Shown here: in pieces, positions 57,890 to 64,000 of the stretch
Layout: every line of letters begins with the position of its first letter
Numbering within the stretch: the first letter of the stretch is position 1
Assembly: GCF_050003625.1 (NCBI RefSeq)
Contig: NC_134397.1
Location: 275,150,070 to 275,214,069, forward strand
DNA length: 64,000 nt
DNA from: Haematobia irritans
Taxonomy: Eukaryota > Arthropoda > Insecta > Diptera > Muscidae
Reading direction: 5' to 3'
Notes under the pieces: model-generated
Database searches by the model: none
Seen by the model: the letters and a program-made list of their open reading frames with translations, nothing else
Told to the model about the DNA's origin: nothing
Program-made: the position numbers and the translations under genes

Positions 57890-59328
57890 AATTGCAAACA
57901 CTTAACCAAGAGTTTTCTTTTTTGAGAAACTAAAATGGAGACAAACGAAGTTTTTTTTGACCCCAAACAGTATTTTCTTTAAAAGCAAATAAAAACGATT
58001 AGAGACAATCGTGTATTAGCTTGCCATGACATCGGGTTTAGTAGAATTGAGAATTTTGTATGTCTAAAATTACGTGCCAGAGGAAAGTATTTTTTTTTTT
58101 TCTTCGAGTGTTTATGCACGAGAAGTAGTTTTTGTTGTGGTGTAAACATTTTCCATGAGCAATGTTTATTTACTATGAAAATATGTACAGAAAATATGTA
58201 CAGCGAGAAGTAGTTTTTGTTGTGGTGTAAACATTTTCCATGAGCAAAGTTTATTTACTATGAAAATATGTACAGCAATTTTTTCGCAAATCAGTGCGTG
58301 ACTGAAACCCAACTCAGATCTTCTACTCTCTGTTATTCTATTGTACAACATGGTCGCTCTGTCATTAAAGATTTATGCACAGTTATACAAGGCATTGTTA
58401 ATGATATACTCTTGTGTTTTGGCGTGTAACGCCCCACTTTTCCATAAACTTGTTTCGGTTTTAAGTAGATTTCCTATTTTATCTTCATTGTTGTTATTGC
58501 TAGTTTTCTTTATATGGCATTCTTCTCACTTTCTTTGCAAACTTTTGATTTATTCGCGAATTTTGCAAATTGAATATATCATGGGTTTTGTGTAAGAATG
58601 TCGTAACTCAAAAAGTGAATTTTTTGAGAGGTAAGAAAAAATAAAAATTAAAAAAATATCTTTAAATCATTATTAAATGATCCATCATAATTTACTGTCA
58701 TCTGTTTCAACAAATTTGCAAATTGATTTAGGCCGTTCTTGCAAACAAACTCCCTTCACATGTTTTCATGATCGCTCCAATAATATATGTATGATGTTTT
58801 TTTTTTGGCTTTATTGTTTTAAGTTGTAGGCATTTAACATTACCATCAATCTATTCCACTATCCATTCATCCATCTCCTTATCGTTCTTGAAAGGTGTTT
58901 CCAAAACACCACAAAAAGAAAACAACTTCTAACGTGTCTATTCGAAATGTTGTAGAGTATACCCTGAGGGTCAAATTGCTTTTAACACGTCCCTATTTCG
59001 AAATTATAAATTTCGCCATGGGTCATCTATGAACCATATCAACTGCAATTAATAGAGAGACATAGCCGTTACTCGTTATAGCGCCCTACTTGAAACTTTG
59101 AGTGTAGTGGCTATAAGATTGATACAAAATAAAGTTATAAATTCGTAAAAAATTATTTGAAATTGACAAGCGTAGAGTGGTATACTACCACTGAATTTTT
59201 GCAAAAAAAAGTGAAGAATGGGTCAAGGAAAAACAAACTTCCTATAAAATAAATATGCTTACTTCATTGTGTCTTATGTTTATGTCAAAACATAATGCCA
59301 AAGATCGAATCATGCGAATTTGCTTTGA
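57890..59328. other. Unassigned sequence with an 85 bp tandem duplication
   Basis: No gene recognised. The block cgagaagtagtttttgttgt starts at 58119 and again at 58204, giving two near-identical 85 bp units (second slightly shorter, to about 58275). The frame at 58341-58595 (hydrophobic, leucine-rich) has no identifiable family. Confidence 0.5.
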
Positions 59329-59708
59329 AGTGTGGAACAGATAGGATGTTTGCAACACCCAGAAGGAGACGATATAGAAATATTGTGTCTTTGGCAATAT
59401 TGCTCGGGGCCCTTGGTCGATCTAGCCATGTCCGTCGATCTGTGAACACATTTTTGTGATCAAAGTCTAGGTCGCAATTTCAGTCCAATCGACTATATAC
59501 ATATATCTTTCGCCCGATATCTACTTAAATGGTCCCAGAAGCAAGAATTTCAGCCTGATTTGCTTTCAATTTTCTACAAGGAGTGCAATTGATAGTATCG
59601 TAAAGTGTGCCGATTTTGGTTGAAATCGGTTCAGAGTTAGGTATGACTTCCATATATACCTATCTTTTACCTGATATGCACTTATATGGTCCCAGAGAAT
59701 TAACGTTC

Positions 59709-60039
<331 letters not shown>

Positions 60040-60295
60040 TTTGATTGAAATCGGTTCAGATTTAGATATAGCTCCCATATAAATACTTCGCCTGATATAC
60101 ACTCATACAACAACACAGGTCAAATTTGTAATCCGATTTACGTGAAATTTAAACACAGGGAGTAGAATTAACATTGCAGTTAGCATGCTATATGATATGT
60201 TTTTGTGATTTCTGCAAAAATGGTCAAAATACCAAAATTTCCCTTTTGCGAAGTTGCCTAAAAATTGCTTCAGATTTAAATGTTTCCTATATTTT

Positions 60296-61859
60296 TATAC
60301 CCTGCGCCACACTGTGGAACAGGGTATTATAAGTTAGGGCATATGTTTGTAACACCCAGAAGGAGACGAGATAAACACATGGTGTCTTTGGCAATAATGC
60401 TCAGGGTGGGTCCCCGAATCGATATAACCATGTCCGTCTGTCCGTCTGTCTGTGAACACATTTTTGTGATCAAAGTCTAGGTCGTAATTTAAGTCCAATG
60501 GCATTAAAATTTGGCACATGTTCCTACTTTGGGTCAGAATAGAACCCTATTGATTTTGGAATAAATCGGTTCAGATTTAGATATTGCTCCCATATATATC
60601 TTTCGCCCGATATGCACTAATATGGACCCAGCAGGCAGAGTTTTATACAGATTTGCTTGAAATTTTTTACAAACATAACACTTAGTCCTATAGTCAAGTG
60701 TGTAAACTTTGATTGAAATCGGTTCAGATTTAGATATAGCTCCCATATATATCTTTCGCCCGATATGGACTTATATGGCCCCAGAAGCCAGATTTTGCAC
60801 AAGGAGTACAATTAGTAGTATAGTCAAGTGTGCAAAATTGGATTGAAATCGGTTCAGATTTAGATATAGCTCCCATATATATCTTTCGCCCGATATGGAT
60901 TAATATGGTCCTAAAAGCCAGAGTTTTGGCCCAATTTGGTTGAAATTTTGAACAGAGAGTAGATTTAGCATTGTAGCTATGTGTGCCACGTTTGGTTGAG
61001 ATCGATTCAGACTTAGATATAGCTCCCATATATATCTTTCGCCCGATGTGTACTTATATGGACCCAGAAGCCAGAGTTTTATCCCGATTAGCTTGCAATT
61101 TTGCACAAGGAGTAGTAGTATAGTTGGTAGTATAGTCATGTGTGCCAAATTTGATTGAAATCGGTTCAGATTTAGACAAGGAGTACAATTGGTAGTATAG
61201 TCATGTGTGCCAAATTTGATTGAAATCGGTTCAGATTTAGATATAGCTTCCATATATATTTTTCGCCCGATATGGACTTATATGGCCCCAGAAGCCAGAT
61301 TTTTGGCCCAATTTGGTTGAAATTTTGCACTAGGAGTACAATTAGTAATATTTTCATGTGTGCCAAATTTGATTGAAATCAATTCAGATTTAGATATAGC
61401 TCCCATATATATGTTTTTCTGATTTCGACAAAAATGGTCAAAATACCAACATTTTCCTTGTTAAATCGCCACTGCTTAGTCGAAAAGTTGTAAAAATGAC
61501 TCTAATTTTTCTAAATTTCTAATACATATATATCGAGCGATAAATCATAAATAAACTTTTGAGAAGTTTCCTTAAAATTGCTTCAGATTTAAATATTTCC
61601 CATATTGTTTTACTAAAATTGTGTTCCACCCTAGTGCATTAGCCAACTTAAATTTTGAGTCTATAGATTTTGTAAAAGTCTATCAAATTCTGTCCAAATC
61701 GAGTTATATTTAAATGTATGTATTTGGGACAAACCTTTATGTATAGCACCCAACACATTTGACGGATATGATATGGTATCGAAAATTTAGATCTACAAAG
61801 TGGTGCAGGGTATAATATAGTCGGCCCCGCCCGACTTTAGACTTTCCTTACTTGTTTTT
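60296..61859 (-). mobile_element. DINE-like family III, inner complete copy
   Basis: On the plus strand it opens with the hairpin ataccctgcgcc/ggaacagggtat (60297-60327), then gtaacacccagaaggagacg and the GTCY tract gtccgtctgtccgtctgtct (about 60433). About six blocks of the gattgaaatcggttcagatt / tagctcccatatatatcttt kind follow, then the aagtggtgcagggtataata leader and cccgactttagactttcctt. This is the cleanest full-length example (1564 bp). Confidence 0.82.
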
Positions 61860-62102
61860 ACTAACATTGAGTTCCACATCAGGGCATCGGCCAACTGAAA
61901 TTTTAAGTCTATAGATTTTGTAGAAGTCTAACAAAGTTTGTACAGATCTAGTCAGATTTTAATATATCTATATGAAAACATTAACATTTATATATAGCGA
62001 CCAAAATATCTGACGGATTTGATATGGTATCGAAAATGTGGATCTACAAAGTGGTGCAGGGTATAATATAGTCGGCCCCGCCCGACTTTCCTTACTTGTT
62101 TT

Positions 62103-63378
62103 ATTTTGAAGTTGTTTGTTCACAATGCTTCTTTGTTGTCTTCTAAGTTCTAAGTTGTCATTAAGGACATTTGGCTCGGAATTAAAACCAAAACATAAAC
62201 TTTTTTTGAGTGTGGTTTGAAAAAAAAAGAAGAGTTGTTTGGTTTTTTTTTTAACGGCCAACCTGAACATTACCAACCTGGCAAAAGGTGACGGCATTTG
62301 ATACGTTTTGACACTGACACCGACATTGACACCTTCCTCAATGTCTGTTGAATGAATGACAGCCTTCTTTACGCTTCATGCACCCAACTGTCAGGCAAAT
62401 CAATTAACTAATTCGTTTATTATCAACATCTCTTGATCACATCCACCGATTGGAGTTGAGTTCTTCCTTTTAAGTTGTAAGTGAATTGGTAGGACAAACA
62501 TTGTTTTAGAGTAATACAGAGGATTGTAAACAAAGTTCCTGTGAAGGTCTACCATAAACAGCCCCAAAGGCATTTGAAAATTATTTTAAATGAGACGATC
62601 TCTTATGTGGTAGGCGACGAATAAAAACACCTGTACAGGAGATATTTCTCTTTATTGGGGAATATGAAGTGCATCAATGTCACATAAAAAAATATGTACC
62701 TTGGATGTTGGCCTCCATATCCACATATTTTGACGTTTGGAGCCAAAAATTGAAAGTCAAACCAGGTGTGCTACTGTATCGAATAATATAACAAATATCA
62801 TGAAGAGCTCATAGTTTAAGTATCTATTGGGAATTGTCAATATTCAATACCACATTCTTGGCATGTATTTAAAGTTAAATTAAGAGACTTGCATCAAATC
62901 TTTACATCTTTACATCGGTGAGCACAAATTTACTCTTGAATAACTACCACTGAATTTCTCCTCTTTTTAAAGATCCAACAGAGTGGACACCAGACCAGTA
63001 CAAAGTATCCAGATCGGTACAAAGTATCCGTTCCTGGAATATCACTGATTTCGTACTGACCTCCCCCATCCTTTCGTCCCACCACAGGTTTATTATGGGT
63101 CATTTGAGTGCCTGAGGGCGAGGCGCATTTTTGCGTCCACGTCCGCAAAATTGGAAATATTCTCGTATTTGTGCATTGAGGAATCCTGCACCATCGCGTT
63201 TTCCCTTAGACCGTCAATCTTCCCATGCTATAACTGACCTCCTTGACCAACTTGTGGATCTCGTCTTGTCTCGAGTTCTTACCATAAGTGGCATCTAGCT
63301 CACATTTATAGGAGTTTGTTTGGTGCTTGCCAAGTAACCCATACCATAGGAAGCGGATGAATACATTATCTCAACTAT
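62103..63378. other. Unassigned sequence with a MITE end
   Basis: 62161-62212 (ttggctcggaattaaaacca ... tttttttgagtg) is the right end of a CAC-ended MITE. The stretch 62930-63250 has higher GC, but its minus-strand frame (72 codons) matches nothing I know. No gene called. Confidence 0.45.
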
Positions 63379-63573
63379 GGGAGCCACCGTGGTGCAATGG
63401 CTAACACGCCAGACTTACATACAAAGGGTCATGCGTTCAATCCCAGTTTAGACCAAACAAAAATATATTCCAGCGGTGGATTATTTCTGAGTGGTCCCTT
63501 GTTATTGAGCTTAACATGGACTGAATAGTCTAAGTGAGCCTGAAATATTGGGAAGCCACTATACCTAACCTAC
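63379..63573 (+). mobile_element. SINE copy with internal deletions
   Basis: The head GGGAGCCACCGTGGTGCAAT and B box cgttcaatccc are present. The body is shortened (cagcggtggattatttctga then ggtcccttgttattgagctt), and the tail is tatacctaacct. Flanking duplication not identified. Confidence 0.85.
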
Positions 63574-63825
63574 TTTTCGACAAATCGATTTTGATTGTTT
63601 AGAAAGTTGAGCGCTAGACGAACTTTCGTAACATAGTATCCAAAATCAACGAAAAAATCGAAAACTCGATTGACCTTCGATGATATATACGTCTGAATTG
63701 GAATGATAGAGATCCTAAGTCACGGATTGTTAAAAATGAATATCACCAGCTTAGTCGCCTTGAGTCTTGAATGTCCACTATAGTTTATTTGATATCAATA
63801 AGGCTTCGGTTCCAACTAGAGGTGT
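63574..63825. other. Unassigned sequence
   Basis: A/T-rich with tcgaaaactcgattgacc-type words. Nothing recognised. Confidence 0.4.
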
Positions 63826-64000
63826 GCACGTGAGTAATATTTTGCTCACGCTCACGCACACTCACGTCGGAAAAATGTTATTCACGCACACTCACGCACG
63901 ATATTTTTTGGTAAGACTCACGCACGCTCACGAAAAGAAAATTTATACTCACGCACACTCACGCACGAAAATCTTTTAAATGTTGTGACTCACGAAAAAT
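63826..64000. repeat. CTCACGCACA-type degenerate satellite, runs off window
   Basis: Clusters of ctcacgcacactcacgcacg are separated by A/T-rich spacers of 15-25 bases. The array is still going at the window end, so its size is unknown. The His-Thr-Ala-rich frame across it is a repeat artefact. Confidence 0.85.

Noticed and set aside
60534..61366. Several frames with '[12 protein letters not shown]'-like repeated peptides, also at 22026-22280
   Set aside because: They read through the ~150 bp blocks of DINE-like family III. The peptides recur because the DNA block recurs, and frames break irregularly.

Overview
This looks like nuclear DNA of a calyptrate fly, most likely a muscid related to the horn fly and stable fly (Haematobia/Stomoxys). 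The base composition is AT-rich. The window is packed with nested DNA transposons, and two mariner copies have terminal repeats and protein very close to the Himar1 type first known from Haematobia irritans. I find no intact host protein gene, no bona fide tRNA or rRNA gene and no viral sequence. Every recognisable coding stretch is a decayed transposase or a non-LTR reverse transcriptase. The window reads as intergenic or intronic DNA.

Layout. 0-6.2 kb: a duplicated 0.5 kb segment with a conserved minus-strand reading frame, a jockey-type reverse transcriptase scrap, a 214 bp Tc1-like MITE, and a full-length mariner (4321-6141, TA sites on both sides) split by a 0.56 kb insertion. 7.2-13.1 kb: a non-LTR reverse transcriptase (7335-9069) carrying a tRNA-derived SINE and a 250 bp palindromic MITE, an element with several tRNA-like modules (9070-9850), and a head-to-tail SINE dimer (12470-13119). 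13.5-18.3 kb: three families of tandem-block elements with terminal hairpins (DINE/Helentron-like by inference), one hit by a Himar1-like mariner (16180-17446). 18.3-24.3 kb: mostly unassigned sequence plus one long DINE-like element. 24.3-28.1 kb: a second Himar1-like mariner split by a 2.5 kb element. 28.3-39.2 kb: two 1.8 kb TIR elements with paired tRNA-like modules, a second non-LTR reverse transcriptase, and several MITEs whose ends are CAC...GTG. 39.2-43.6 kb: a transposon-poor stretch with CAA/CAG-rich sequence and possible promoter motifs. 43.6-52.3 kb: more MITEs, the third tRNA-module element, a three-level nest (49389-51415) and a 537 bp tandem duplication. 52.3-64 kb: quiet sequence, two transposase scraps, a 1.1 kb fold-back element, a deleted mariner, one DINE-like element inserted inside another that also holds a (TA)n tract of 325 bp, a SINE, and the start of a CTCACGCACA-type satellite at the window end.

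How the pieces relate. Many insertions can be read precisely because the interrupted element lets the empty site be reconstructed. Together they give a relative history of activity: non-LTR elements and mariners are old hosts; SINEs, CAC-ended MITEs, DINE-like elements and the tRNA-module elements are later arrivals. The most interesting signal is the repeated link between terminal-inverted-repeat DNA elements and internal tRNA-like (Pol III box) modules.
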